Positions 1 to 7,764 of a stretch of 45,395 nucleotides of DNA are shown here, piece by piece. Made by a program: the position numbers and the translations under genes. How positions within the stretch are numbered: the first letter of the stretch is position 1; every line of letters begins with the position of its first letter. The notes under the pieces are model-generated. The model saw nothing but the letters and a program-made list of their open reading frames with translations. It was not told the DNA's origin and ran no database searches. Location of the stretch: assembly GCA_900543515.1 (NCBI GenBank), contig UQRW01000009.1, positions 1 through 45,395 of the forward strand, given 5' to 3'. This DNA comes from an uncultured Collinsella sp. GTDB taxonomy: Bacteria > Actinomycetota > Coriobacteriia > Coriobacteriales > Coriobacteriaceae.

Positions 1-180
1 CGCTGGCGCGAAAGAGACTGAAGGTCATCTACGCGGTAATGCGAGACAGGGTGCCCTACGCCGCCTAGTCGAAGCGCTCCGAACAGATTGGAGCCCATCG
101 GCCGAAAGGCCTGGCGTTAGCATGTCGCGATTCAATCTCGAAAACAGCATTGCTCAGTTGACAAAACTATAGGAACACCT
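1..180 (+). mobile_element. Right end of an IS110-type insertion sequence
   Basis: After the transposase stop there are about 110 non-coding bases ending near TTGACAAAACTATAGGAAC (159-177). IS110 elements have non-coding ends of this kind, usually without terminal inverted repeats. The frame of the following membrane ORF opens just inside this end, which fits insertion into a gene. The exact boundary (about 175-182) is an inference; the left end is outside the window. Confidence 0.45.
3..68 (+). CDS. IS110-family transposase, C-terminal end only (cut by window edge)
   Basis: Only the last 21 codons are inside the window; they read LARKRLKVIYAVMRDRVPYA plus Ala, then TAG at 66-68. This arginine/lysine-rich VIYAVMRD ending is typical of IS110-family (Transposase_20) enzymes, which are DEDD/serine recombinases acting on circular intermediates. 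The rest lies upstream of the window, so domains and integrity cannot be judged. The call rests on recalled family resemblance over a short stretch. Confidence 0.55.
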   Translation: MARKRLKVIYAVMRDRVPYAA

Positions 181-470
181 CCCTGCTCTTTGCGGCTACC
201 CGACGCAGCGCCTCGGACAATCCACGAGCCGCAGGCGTCATCGTCACCCTTTCGACCGCCACGCTCGGTTTCTATGTGATGCAGTCGCTCACCAGTAGCC
301 TGTGGCGTCCCGTCTTCAATACGTTGCTCGCAAACATACTGCTCAGCCAAAACAGCCCGGCAGCTATATGCATCGTCACGGGTACCGTCATTAGCATCGT
401 CTTTGCCTTAGTGCTCCTCATCATCGACGCAGCTAGAAGCCTTATCGCTCGCAAGCTCAAGCGACAATAG
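180..470 (+). pseudogene. C-terminal remnant of a membrane protein, 5' end apparently lost to the IS
   Basis: An open frame runs from the stop codon at 159-161, inside the IS end, to TAG at 468-470, with no convincing start or ribosome site. A GTG/ATG pair at 276/279 could begin a 64-residue peptide. The translation holds two hydrophobic stretches, VIVTLSTATLGFYVM and AICIVTGTVISIVFALVLLI, followed by a basic tail, ARSLIARKLKRQ. It therefore looks like the last two membrane segments of a larger protein truncated by the insertion. I do not recognise the family. Confidence 0.4.
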
Positions 471-640
471 ACACGCTGCCGTAAGACGCTAAAGCCGCTA
501 CAGCCGTGGCAGGTTCCTGCGTTTTATTCAAAGCTTGCCGCCAAGGTGCGCCGAGCCTTTACAATAGGACAGTCCCAAGGACGTATTCGATAGCTTCCGC
601 GCAGCACTCGCCCGCCGCGCGTGAAAGGATATATTGCCCC

Positions 641-1660
641 ATGCCTTCAACCCTCCCCGCTCCCATCGATAAGCTCGCCATCGTCGTCGTTACGTACAAG
701 CGCCAGGAACTCCTGGCCAACTTGTTCGACTCCATGACCGAGCTCACGGCAACGCCCTGGCGCATCGTGATTGTCGATAACGAGAATTCGCGCGAGACCG
801 AGACCATGTGCACCGCATTCAACGAGCGCTTGGCCAACCTGTGGGGCATCGACACCGAGCAGCCCGACGCGCAGGGCGGCACCGACCGCGTCATCTACGC
901 CCCGCAGCTTGAAAACGGTGGCGGCGCGGGCGGCTTCTCCGCCGGCACCAAGTGCGCCTACGACCTGGGCGCCCAGTGGTTCTGGGTGATGGACGACGAC
1001 GTGCTCGTCATCCCCGAAGGCATCGAGCGCTTGGCCAAGTGGACCGACCGCTACGATGTCATCCAGGGTTCGCGCCTGGACTTCGACGGCGGCGCGTTCT
1101 TTTGGCAGTACCAACTGATCCTTTCGCTCGGCATTCCAAACCCTGTCGCCAAGTGGGATCTGGGTCCCGAGGGCTACCGCACCATGAACCAGCTGTGCTT
1201 TGAGGGCGGCATGTTCTCGCGCCGCGTGGTCGACAAGATTGGCCTGCCCGACGCGCGCTTCTTTATCTACGGCGACGATGCCTGCTATGGCTACGTGGCC
1301 AGCCAGCACTTCCCCGCCGCCGTTGTTGCCGACGTGGTTCTCAAGCGCGCCCGCGCTGTCTCTAACTGGGATATCGCCGGCAAGCGCCAGCTCAACTCTA
1401 CGAGCGACACCAACCGTTACTACATCATGCGCAACCGCGGTTATCTGGCCCGCTACATGCAGATCTACGGCGACTATCACCCCGTGCTGTTCCGTCTGGG
1501 CAACGCCGCGACCTTCTGCAAGGAATTTATTCGCCTGGCCGCCGTTGACAAGTGCTTTAAGACCGGAATTCCGGCGCTGCGCCGCGGCATGAAGGACGCC
1601 CGCAAGATCATCAAGGACCCCAACTGGAAGCCCATGCCGCCCATGAAGGACACCGAGTAA
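641..1660 (+). CDS. Family 2 glycosyltransferase, galactofuranosyltransferase (GlfT)-like
   Basis: This 339-residue protein probably transfers a sugar (galactofuranose or rhamnose type) from a nucleotide donor onto a lipid-linked or cell-wall glycan at the inner membrane face. The N-terminus reads LAIVVVTYKR, the start of a GT-A fold; IVIVDNENS follows, and the metal-binding DXD is WVMDDDV at residues 118-121. A late NRYYIMRNRGY is typical of GlfT-like enzymes. I chose ATG 641 because AAAGGA lies about 12 nt upstream; the frame is open back to GTG 506, but that extension is Arg/Ser-rich and unlike the family. It is transcribed toward the convergent gene at 1685. The exact sugar cannot be read from sequence. 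Confidence 0.85.
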   Translation: MPSTLPAPIDKLAIVVVTYKRQELLANLFDSMTELTATPWRIVIVDNENSRETETMCTAFNERLANLWGIDTEQPDAQGGTDRVIYAPQLENGGGAGGFSAGTKCAYDLGAQWFWVMDDDVLVIPEGIERLAKWTDRYDVIQGSRLDFDGGAFFWQYQLILSLGIPNPVAKWDLGPEGYRTMNQLCFEGGMFSRRVVDKIGLPDARFFIYGDDACYGYVASQHFPAAVVADVVLKRARAVSNWDIAGKRQLNSTSDTNRYYIMRNRGYLARYMQIYGDYHPVLFRLGNAATFCKEFIRLAAVDKCFKTGIPALRRGMKDARKIIKDPNWKPMPPMKDTE

Positions 1661-1684
1661 CGGAAGTCGGAAACACCTCGGCGC

Positions 1685-3481
1685 TTAAAGCCGCTGGCAC
1701 ACCGTAGCCACATGCTGCCCATCAAAACCGAACCCCCAGCGCATGCGACCCACGCCGGGTCGCGGCACACGGATTTCGTCGATGCCGTCGCGCTCTATGT
1801 CGAGTAGCGACTGCACGGCCAGCAATTCCAGGCCCAGCGCATCCACATCGGGGTCATACATCAAGTTAATCGTTATCAGCGGGCGCTCGTCCAGCATGCC
1901 AATCGTGTCTGCTACGTCGAACACGGCACCCGTAGGGAAAACCTGGATGTCCCAGCGACCCGCGCCACACTTTCGCCTCGAGGCAGGATTGGCATAGCCC
2001 GGCAATCCAAAGCAGAGTCCTTGCAAGAGTAGGTGATATGGCAGCGGTGTATCTGGGTCGGTCGCACCGATTCCCGCATCTCCCAAGATGCGGCTTAGCG
2101 CCCGCCTCACGGTATCCTCGTTCCCATGGCACAGCCCGTCGCGAAACGCATCGACGTCTCGAATGTCTTCTGCAGCGCACTCAAACCACTCAATAATCAC
2201 TAGACGCAAGGCCTGGCGAAGCTCGTTATTGGGCAATCGCAAAGCACGGAAGCGATCGCCATGCTCTGGCTCCTCAGTCATATCCGTCGTGAGAAAACCG
2301 GACAGATACAGCGCTGTCCACATGCCATCGTCAGGCGAGACATCTGGCTCTGCAGTGCCCAAACAAAGCGGGGCCTCAGCGCACCCATGGGCCTCGAGCA
2401 AATCAAACAAGACCGAAAGGCGGTCGAGATTCCACCCGGCAACTACCCTACTCAGGCAATCGGCATATCCATACAGATCGGCACGCACAGGCGCCGTGCA
2501 GCCTCGGCCCAGAAAACCGATCACACGCTCTGGACTCGAGCAATAGGCCCTGCCAAACCGATACCCCTCGAGCCATTCACGCGCATCATCCAGGTATTCC
2601 TCGCGCCCAGCATGATTCAAAAGAGCCTCGACCTCGGCATCCGAAAAACCGAAACATCGGTCACACCACGCCGACAGCGGCGTCGTCAGACAATACGAGC
2701 AGCCGCGCGAAGAAAGCGCCGCTTCGGCAGGACCGGGACACTCCCCCATCAGACATGCAAAGCGTAGCGAATGGCCCGCGGCAGCAATGGCGTCAAACAG
2801 CACACGGTCAAGTAGCCCTGCCGGATCGGCGCCGGAAGCGCCCCTCGCGATCGCACGGCCCAACCACGCCGCGTCGTACCCATCAACGAGCAATACAACC
2901 TGTTCATCGCAGGCCATCTCCAGCAGCTCAATGAGCACGCCAAGCACCGAGGCGACCTCGTCCTCGCTCGCCGCGCCACGCGCAACGCGTTCGATGTGAC
3001 GTACCTTGTCTCGAGCTAAATCCGGAGCTTCCAAGAGTGGCAACAAGCGAACACATTCGCCCGAAAGAGCATTGTGCACGACGCCGGCAACAGCGGCCCC
3101 ACGCCTCGCAGCGCCAGAAAAGTCCAGCGATATCACCGGATAGCAAGCATACTCATCCCGATAGCGCCCGCCGTCTGCATCCCAAATCTGAGCATCGGCA
3201 AACAAACGCTGACCAGCGCGACCGACCGCTGGACGCTCCAGAAAAGCCCTGAGCATCGACAAGTTCATGCTCTTGCCAAAACCCTCGGGTCGACAGCACA
3301 CCACAACGGACGCGTCGCAGTCCAACACATCGGCAATAAACATGGTCTTGTCGACCAGCGTGCAACGACCAATGGCATCGGCAAAATCATGCACACCGAC
3401 CGGCAAAACCGCATCATCGACATGGTTGACAAGCCGTACGCCAAAAGTATCGGCACTGTTGCAATACTCCTGTTCAGACAT
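1685..3481 (-). CDS. AAA-ATPase-like protein with degenerate ATPase and nuclease motifs
   Basis: The 598-residue protein follows the plan of the AAA-ATPase-like plus C-terminal PD-(D/E)XK nuclease family (PF09820 with PF08011) common in gut bacteria. A P-loop-like CCRPEGFGKSMNLSMLRAF lies at 62-80. The Walker B strand is VVLLVDGYDAA (195-205), where the family normally has DEYDAP, so the catalytic Glu is Gly. Near the end YHLLLQGL...GRWDIQVF matches the nuclease start, but the usual EFK strand reads ITINLMYDP. It therefore probably binds but may not hydrolyse ATP or cut nucleic acid. Start: ATG 3481 with AGGGAG about 7 nt upstream. The family's role is unknown; it may be an accessory or defence-like ATPase. 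Confidence 0.75.
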   Translation of the reverse strand: MSEQEYCNSADTFGVRLVNHVDDAVLPVGVHDFADAIGRCTLVDKTMFIADVLDCDASVVVCCRPEGFGKSMNLSMLRAFLERPAVGRAGQRLFADAQIWDADGGRYRDEYACYPVISLDFSGAARRGAAVAGVVHNALSGECVRLLPLLEAPDLARDKVRHIERVARGAASEDEVASVLGVLIELLEMACDEQVVLLVDGYDAAWLGRAIARGASGADPAGLLDRVLFDAIAAAGHSLRFACLMGECPGPAEAALSSRGCSYCLTTPLSAWCDRCFGFSDAEVEALLNHAGREEYLDDAREWLEGYRFGRAYCSSPERVIGFLGRGCTAPVRADLYGYADCLSRVVAGWNLDRLSVLFDLLEAHGCAEAPLCLGTAEPDVSPDDGMWTALYLSGFLTTDMTEEPEHGDRFRALRLPNNELRQALRLVIIEWFECAAEDIRDVDAFRDGLCHGNEDTVRRALSRILGDAGIGATDPDTPLPYHLLLQGLCFGLPGYANPASRRKCGAGRWDIQVFPTGAVFDVADTIGMLDERPLITINLMYDPDVDALGLELLAVQSLLDIERDGIDEIRVPRPGVGRMRWGFGFDGQHVATVCQRL

Positions 3482-3617
3482 CGTAACTTCTCCCTAAAAC
3501 GCAGCACGAAGCCCATTGTAGCGAGCAGTTCAAGTGCAACGCTGGATCCGTGCAAAGGCATCGGGCAACGGTAGGAACAAAGGCCTTGAGGGGGCATAAC
3601 AAATCGTTGTGCAACAA

Positions 3618-3651
3618 AATGGGGCCCGATGCAACTGCACCGGCCCCCATT
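3618..3651 (-). terminator. Rho-independent terminator of the surface-protein gene
   Basis: On the minus strand an inverted repeat (AATGGGG-type arms at 3618-3632 and 3637-3651, with a few mismatches) is followed by TTTTGTT. It sits 34 nt beyond the stop of the surface-protein gene. Confidence 0.75.
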
Positions 3652-3684
3652 GCGAATCTTTAGTTGTCGGGCAACCGAAAGGGA

Positions 3685-5466
3685 CTACTCCTCGGAGTCG
3701 TTCTGCCCAGCAGCCTTCTTTTGCTGATCGAGCTTATGCTTGCCACTCACAATAGACGTGGCACCCAGCGTGGCCAAGCTTGCACTGGCAAGGCTCGCCA
3801 TAACGATAAGGTCGCCCGTCTTGGGCATGTTACCGCCAGATGACTTGGTCGTTGTAGTCGTCGTGGTTGTAGTGGTCACCGTCTTGGAGTCATTTTGCTC
3901 TTGGACTTGGTTGTCAGCACCGCTCTTGTCGTCGTCTTCGGGCTGTTTCTTTTCGCCCTCGGTCTTGCTCTCGTCCTTCTTCTGACCGGACTTGTCGCCC
4001 TTCTCATCAGAGCTAGGACCCTTATCGGATTCAGCCTTCTCGGAAGCCTTGTCCTTGGAGTCGCCCTTTGCGGCTTCGGTCTTTTCCGTGGAAACCTGAT
4101 CAGAGTTGTCCTTGTTCTGGGCCGAGCCGTTATTGACGCCAGCCATCAGCGAAGAACCCAGCGTAGAACCAAGCTGCTCGGAGAAAGAAGGCTTCTTGTC
4201 CGGCGAAGCAACGGGAGCGTCCGGCGCCTTATTCGAGTCGTCCTTGGAAGCATCGGAATCAGGGGTCGTGTCAGAGCCGGAGCCGTTGTTAGAGCCGGTG
4301 TCAACGGACGAATCGCTCGAGCCGGTAGATGAGTTAGAGGTGCCAGCGTCGGTCGAACCAGAAGCGTCGCTGTCCGTATTGCCGGCAGAGCTTGAAGACG
4401 AATCGCCCGCAGCAGAGCCGTTCGAATCGGAGCCGTTCGAGGTAGAGCCGTCGTTGGTAGTGCCACCAGCAGAGCCATTACCGTCAGCATCGGTCGAGGG
4501 CGCATCCATCCTGTCATCGTTGGCATCGTCACTCGAGCCGTCATTCGAATCAGGTGTCGGCGAGGGCGCCGGCGCAGGCTCGGGCTGCACGGGCGTCGCA
4601 GCGGCAGCGGCCTCGTCCTCGGCGATATAAACCAAGCAGTCCTTCAGCTCGTTGCGGTAGCGGTTCTTCCAGCCCTCATGATACTGGGGCTGACTTGAAA
4701 ACTTGGTGGCGACATTGTTGACCACGCTATTGGAGAGCGCCGTCGCAAACTCGCGGTCGGACATATCGTTGGAAAGATTCGCCCAGCGGAAGAAGTCTCT
4801 GCAGCCACCGGTACCGCACATGTTGGTGATGCTCCACACCATACCCTTGACGCAATCGGCGCGGCCGGAGATGTCAATGCCAAGAGCGCTCTTAAGCCAC
4901 GCCTCGGTCACCGCATAGTACGAGTTGTACGCATAGGCATCTTGAAGTGCTGAGAACTCAACAGGATCGGTGTTATAAGCACCTTGGAAGGCATCCTGCG
5001 CGATATGGCCCAGCTCGGTGAGCTGGCCGTTCTCGTACATGGCATTGCTCGTGTTGGAAATCTCGCTGCCGCGATCAATCGCATCCTTGAGCATGCAGTA
5101 TTTTTCGGGGTTGTAGTTGTAGGCCTGCTTCATAAACGGGATGAGCGACCAACGACGGTCGAACTGGTAATAGCCCAGCGCGTTATAACCGTCGCCATAC
5201 GAAAAGCCTTGGTTGTAGTTGCCATGGCTCTCGTACTTGGTAAAGTACTTCATCTCGGGAGTCACGTTGACAAACGAAACGCCCTGGACCGACCTCAGCA
5301 CGCCCGAGAAGGACTGCTGGGTGTAGAGGCCTTTGTCGATATCGGTGGCATCCGAGGCAACGCCCGGCGTGGGTTCCTCGGCAGCGGCGGGCGCGGGCGC
5401 GGTAACGGCGCTAAACGAAAGCGCCAGCGTCAGGCCCGCAACAATCGCGGAATGCTTGGGCTGCAT
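3685..5466 (-). CDS. Secreted, sortase-anchored surface protein with a lysozyme-like head and long Ser/Asp stalk
   Basis: 593 residues. A signal peptide (MQPKHSAIVAGLTLALSFSA, cleavage near APAAAEE) leads into a folded region at about 40-285, holding KYESHGNYNQGF and NALGYYQFDRRW. That spacing recalls lysozyme-superfamily heads, but I cannot assign a catalytic Glu with certainty. Residues from about 290 to 530 are low complexity (Ser, Asp, Gly, Thr, then Lys/Glu-rich), ending in ten consecutive threonines. The C-terminus is an LPXTG-type signal, MPKTGD (547-552), then a hydrophobic helix and a charged tail. It is probably attached to peptidoglycan by sortase. Start ATG 5466 has GGGAGGATC upstream. 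It may remodel the wall or bind host or mucus; the function is inferred only from architecture. Confidence 0.75.
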   Translation of the reverse strand: MQPKHSAIVAGLTLALSFSAVTAPAPAAAEEPTPGVASDATDIDKGLYTQQSFSGVLRSVQGVSFVNVTPEMKYFTKYESHGNYNQGFSYGDGYNALGYYQFDRRWSLIPFMKQAYNYNPEKYCMLKDAIDRGSEISNTSNAMYENGQLTELGHIAQDAFQGAYNTDPVEFSALQDAYAYNSYYAVTEAWLKSALGIDISGRADCVKGMVWSITNMCGTGGCRDFFRWANLSNDMSDREFATALSNSVVNNVATKFSSQPQYHEGWKNRYRNELKDCLVYIAEDEAAAAATPVQPEPAPAPSPTPDSNDGSSDDANDDRMDAPSTDADGNGSAGGTTNDGSTSNGSDSNGSAAGDSSSSSAGNTDSDASGSTDAGTSNSSTGSSDSSVDTGSNNGSGSDTTPDSDASKDDSNKAPDAPVASPDKKPSFSEQLGSTLGSSLMAGVNNGSAQNKDNSDQVSTEKTEAAKGDSKDKASEKAESDKGPSSDEKGDKSGQKKDESKTEGEKKQPEDDDKSGADNQVQEQNDSKTVTTTTTTTTTTKSSGGNMPKTGDLIVMASLASASLATLGATSIVSGKHKLDQQKKAAGQNDSEE

Positions 5467-5594
5467 AAGATCCTCCCTGCATTGGTATAGTTAAAGTGCA
5501 GTTTGCAAAGATAGAAATAAGTATTGCAGCTCGCCCGTTGTTGCACAACAACCCCTCGGTAAACGGCAACAACCCTCCGCGAAATCTTAAGGAA

Positions 5595-6014
5595 TTAAAC
5601 AAACTGGTCGTCGGGCGCCATCAGAAGCTCGCCGTATCGCTCCATCAGCCCGTCCCTCAACTGACAGAAAGCGGGGATATAGACGTTCAAGATGCGCTGA
5701 ATCAAATCTTGAGCGAGCTTGTTGTCGTAGATATGGACGTTCGTATTGCGGTCTCTGAGCATGTCTAGCCAGGCCGCCTCATCAATAAAGTCGTAGAATC
5801 GGTACGACTCCTTCACGATGGCACGAGGAGACCCCGACGCGGCAAGCGTGGCGCCCTCATACTCGAGCAGACGCTTAAGGAGCTTCCAGCTCAGTTCAAA
5901 TTGAAGATTGAACTTATTAATCAATCCACTCTGAACAAAATCATTGTTGAGATCCTGATTGGGCGCATCCTCAAGATTCGCCAAGGCGCTAACAAAGTTC
6001 TCATATTTTTTCAT
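5595..6014 (-). CDS. hepT: HEPN toxin of a HepT/MntA-type toxin-antitoxin pair (HI0074 family)
   Basis: The 139-residue all-alpha protein belongs to the nucleotidyltransferase-substrate-binding (HI0074-like) branch of HEPN. It carries RNTNVHIY, a clear RX4HXY motif: Arg and His form the ribonuclease site, and the Tyr is the residue that the partner nucleotidyltransferase modifies in studied HepT/MntA systems. Earlier, FELSWKLLKRLLEYEG is the typical helix. Its ATG lies inside the end of the MNT gene (14-nt overlap), so the two are translationally coupled. All key motif residues are intact, so it is probably an active RNase toxin kept inactive by MntA. Confidence 0.88.
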   Translation of the reverse strand: MKKYENFVSALANLEDAPNQDLNNDFVQSGLINKFNLQFELSWKLLKRLLEYEGATLAASGSPRAIVKESYRFYDFIDEAAWLDMLRDRNTNVHIYDNKLAQDLIQRILNVYIPAFCQLRDGLMERYGELLMAPDDQFV

Positions 6015-6288
6015 ACAGAATCACACCATCCCTGGCAATCTCATCGAGCAATTGCTGCGAGAGGGACTCGTCGAGATTGACGACATCTACATCTAAAAGA
6101 GTATCAAGATGTTCCTCGATCAAATATGAGAAACGGCCGAAATCCCGGCAACCTGCTACGGCGATGTCAATATCGCTCTTGGGCAAGTTGTCGCCTCGAG
6201 CACGAGAACCAAACAACACGACCTTCTCGGCGTCACATTCCCGAGCAAAAACTTCGATTTGCTTGTACACCTTGTCGAGAGATGTCAT
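6001..6288 (-). CDS. mntA: MNT-domain nucleotidyltransferase antitoxin
   Basis: This 95-residue minimal nucleotidyltransferase has the intact GSX10DXD active site: VVLFGSRARGDNLPKSDIDI. In characterised pairs such an enzyme adds AMP groups to the Tyr of the HEPN toxin and so silences it. It overlaps the toxin gene by 14 nt and begins only 9 nt after the stop of the Rrf2 regulator gene on the same strand, with AAGGG before its ATG at 6288. Cotranscription of regulator, antitoxin and toxin is therefore likely. The order antitoxin then toxin is usual for the family. Confidence 0.88.
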   Translation of the reverse strand: MTSLDKVYKQIEVFARECDAEKVVLFGSRARGDNLPKSDIDIAVAGCRDFGRFSYLIEEHLDTLLDVDVVNLDESLSQQLLDEIARDGVILYEKI

Positions 6289-6297
6289 TTGCAGCCC

Positions 6298-6729
6298 TTA
6301 CAGCTTAATGTCAAAGTTGATCTCGGGAACGGCGGCTAGGTCGGCCAACGTCACGCCGTCGACGTATTTTTCGATCACGTCGTCCAGACCGCGCCAGAAC
6401 TTGACGGTCGAGCACAAATCGCTGCGGGTGCAGCTGTTGTCGATGCCGTCGCACGCCACGGGCGCCGTGCTGCCCTCGACGGCGCGCAGGATGTCACCCG
6501 CACGTACCTCGGAGGGATCCTTGGCCATCATGTAGCCGCCGCCCTTGCCGCGCACGCTCTTAAGCAGGCCAGCCTTCATAAGCGGACGAACCAGCTGCTC
6601 CAAATACTTTTGCGAGATATGCTCGCGGTCGGCAACCTCGCGCAGGGCAATCTTGCCCTCGGCGTCGCCGAGCGCCGCGATATAGATCATCAGCCGGAGG
6701 GCATAGCGGCCCTTGGAAGAAATGAGCAT
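6298..6729 (-). CDS. Rrf2-family regulator, probable Fe-S sensor controlling the suf operon
   Basis: 143 residues. MLISSKGRYALRLMIYIA starts the winged helix, and ISQKYLEQLVRPLMKAGLL is the Rrf2 recognition region. The cluster-binding segment is CDGIDNSCTRSDLC (Cys-X6-Cys-X5-Cys), close to the X5/X5 spacing of IscR, so a [2Fe-2S] cluster is plausible. I chose ATG 6729 (GGGAGG upstream) over 6780 because family proteins begin at this methionine and the longer form would read through the palindromic operator. It is divergent from sufC and followed by the mntA/hepT pair. Likely role: repress suf and its own gene when clusters are plentiful. Confidence 0.88.
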   Translation of the reverse strand: MLISSKGRYALRLMIYIAALGDAEGKIALREVADREHISQKYLEQLVRPLMKAGLLKSVRGKGGGYMMAKDPSEVRAGDILRAVEGSTAPVACDGIDNSCTRSDLCSTVKFWRGLDDVIEKYVDGVTLADLAAVPEINFDIKL

Positions 6730-6749
6730 ACCTACCCTCCCATCGTTGC

Positions 6750-6826
6750 TGGGACAAAATACCAGGAGTGTTTGTCCCAAATCTTATGCACGCGGGGCAA
6801 ACAAACCTGATTATTATGTCCCACAT
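6750..6826. promoter_or_regulatory. Probable Rrf2 operator, perfect 9-bp inverted repeat plus an extra half-site
   Basis: TGGGACAAA (6750-6758) and TTTGTCCCA (6771-6779) form a perfect inverted repeat with a 12-nt gap, just upstream of the Rrf2 start. A third related box, TTATGTCCCACAT, is at 6814-6826. Its position in the leader of the regulator gene, on the side facing sufC, suggests autoregulation. Whether it also controls suf directly is inference. Confidence 0.55.
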
Positions 6827-6859
6827 CTAAAAAGTCGAGTGGATTAGTCGGGTTTTCCC

Positions 6860-6890
6860 TTGACTAACGCCGAACCCATAGTAACTTTAT
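6860..6890 (+). promoter_or_regulatory. Candidate sigma-70-type promoter for the suf operon
   Basis: TTGACT at 6860-6865 is a good -35 box. With a 16-nt spacer the -10 would be TAACTT (6882-6887), which is only a fair match. It lies about 65 nt upstream of the chosen sufC start. Confidence 0.4.
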
Positions 6891-6951
6891 TCCGAGAAGA
6901 TTCCTAGGGTTTAGTACACCTATGAGTACACCATATACAGAGAGGGACAGC

Positions 6952-7752
6952 ATGAGCGCAAATCCGCTGCTTTCCATCGAAGGTCTGACCGCCTCCGTGG
7001 ACGAGAAGACCATCCTCCACAACGTCAACCTCAACGTCGCCGCCGGCGAGACCCACGTGCTGATGGGACCCAACGGCGCCGGCAAGTCCACCCTCGGCCA
7101 CCTGGTCATGGGCGACCCCGTCTACACGGTCAACGACGGCCGCATCGTCTTTGACGGCCAGGACATCACCGAGCTCACCACCGACAAGCGTTCGCGCGCC
7201 GGCCTGTTCCTGAGCTTCCAGGCCCCGGTCGAGATTCCGGGCGTGCCACTGTCGAGCTTTTTGCGCGCCAGCATCGCCGGCCGCCCCGGCCTGGAGATGA
7301 AGGGCAAGGAGTTCCGCCGCCGCGTGAAGGAGCTCGCGGCCGAGCTCAACATGGATACCGCCTACCTCAACCGCGAGCTGGGCGTGGGTTTCTCGGGCGG
7401 CGAGAAAAAGAAGGTCGAGATGCTCCAGCTTCTGCTGCTGCAGCCCAAGCTCGCCATCCTGGACGAGACTGACTCCGGCCTGGACGTCGACGCCCTTTCC
7501 ACCGTCAGTCATGGCATGGACGCCTACCGCAAGAGCTGCGACGGCTCCATGCTCATCATCACACACAACACGCGCATCTTGGAGCACCTGGATGTCGACC
7601 GCGTCCACGTTATGGTCAAGGGCCACATCGTGCGCGAGGACGACGCCTCGCTCATCCCCTGGATCGACAAGAACGGTTTTGAGACCTTCGAGCGCGAGGC
7701 CGCCGAGCAGCGCGCCCAGGCCGAGGCCGCCGCTGCCGAGCAGCAGGCGTAA
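6952..7752 (+). CDS. sufC: Fe-S cluster assembly ATPase SufC
   Basis: 266 residues. This is the ABC-type ATPase of the SufBCD scaffold, which builds Fe-S clusters in the cytoplasm. Walker A is GPNGAGKST at 39-47, the signature is FSGGEKKKVEM, Walker B with the SufC-specific extension is LAILDETDSGLDVDAL, and the switch His is in THNTRIL. An in-frame ATG at 6922 exists, but GAGAGGGA sits properly ahead of ATG 6952, and SANPLLSIEGL is the family's normal N-terminus. The C-terminal Ala/Glu-rich tail (EREAAEQRAQAEAAAAEQQA) is longer than usual. First gene of the operon; sufB follows after 12 nt. Confidence 0.95.
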   Translation: MSANPLLSIEGLTASVDEKTILHNVNLNVAAGETHVLMGPNGAGKSTLGHLVMGDPVYTVNDGRIVFDGQDITELTTDKRSRAGLFLSFQAPVEIPGVPLSSFLRASIAGRPGLEMKGKEFRRRVKELAAELNMDTAYLNRELGVGFSGGEKKKVEMLQLLLLQPKLAILDETDSGLDVDALSTVSHGMDAYRKSCDGSMLIITHNTRILEHLDVDRVHVMVKGHIVREDDASLIPWIDKNGFETFEREAAEQRAQAEAAAAEQQA

Positions 7753-7764
7753 AGGGGCGACGCA

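Noticed and set aside
506..640. Longer N-terminus for the GT2 glycosyltransferase from GTG 506
   Set aside because: The extra 45 residues are unlike the family and there is no ribosome site before 506, whereas ATG 641 has AAAGGA and a normal GT-A start.
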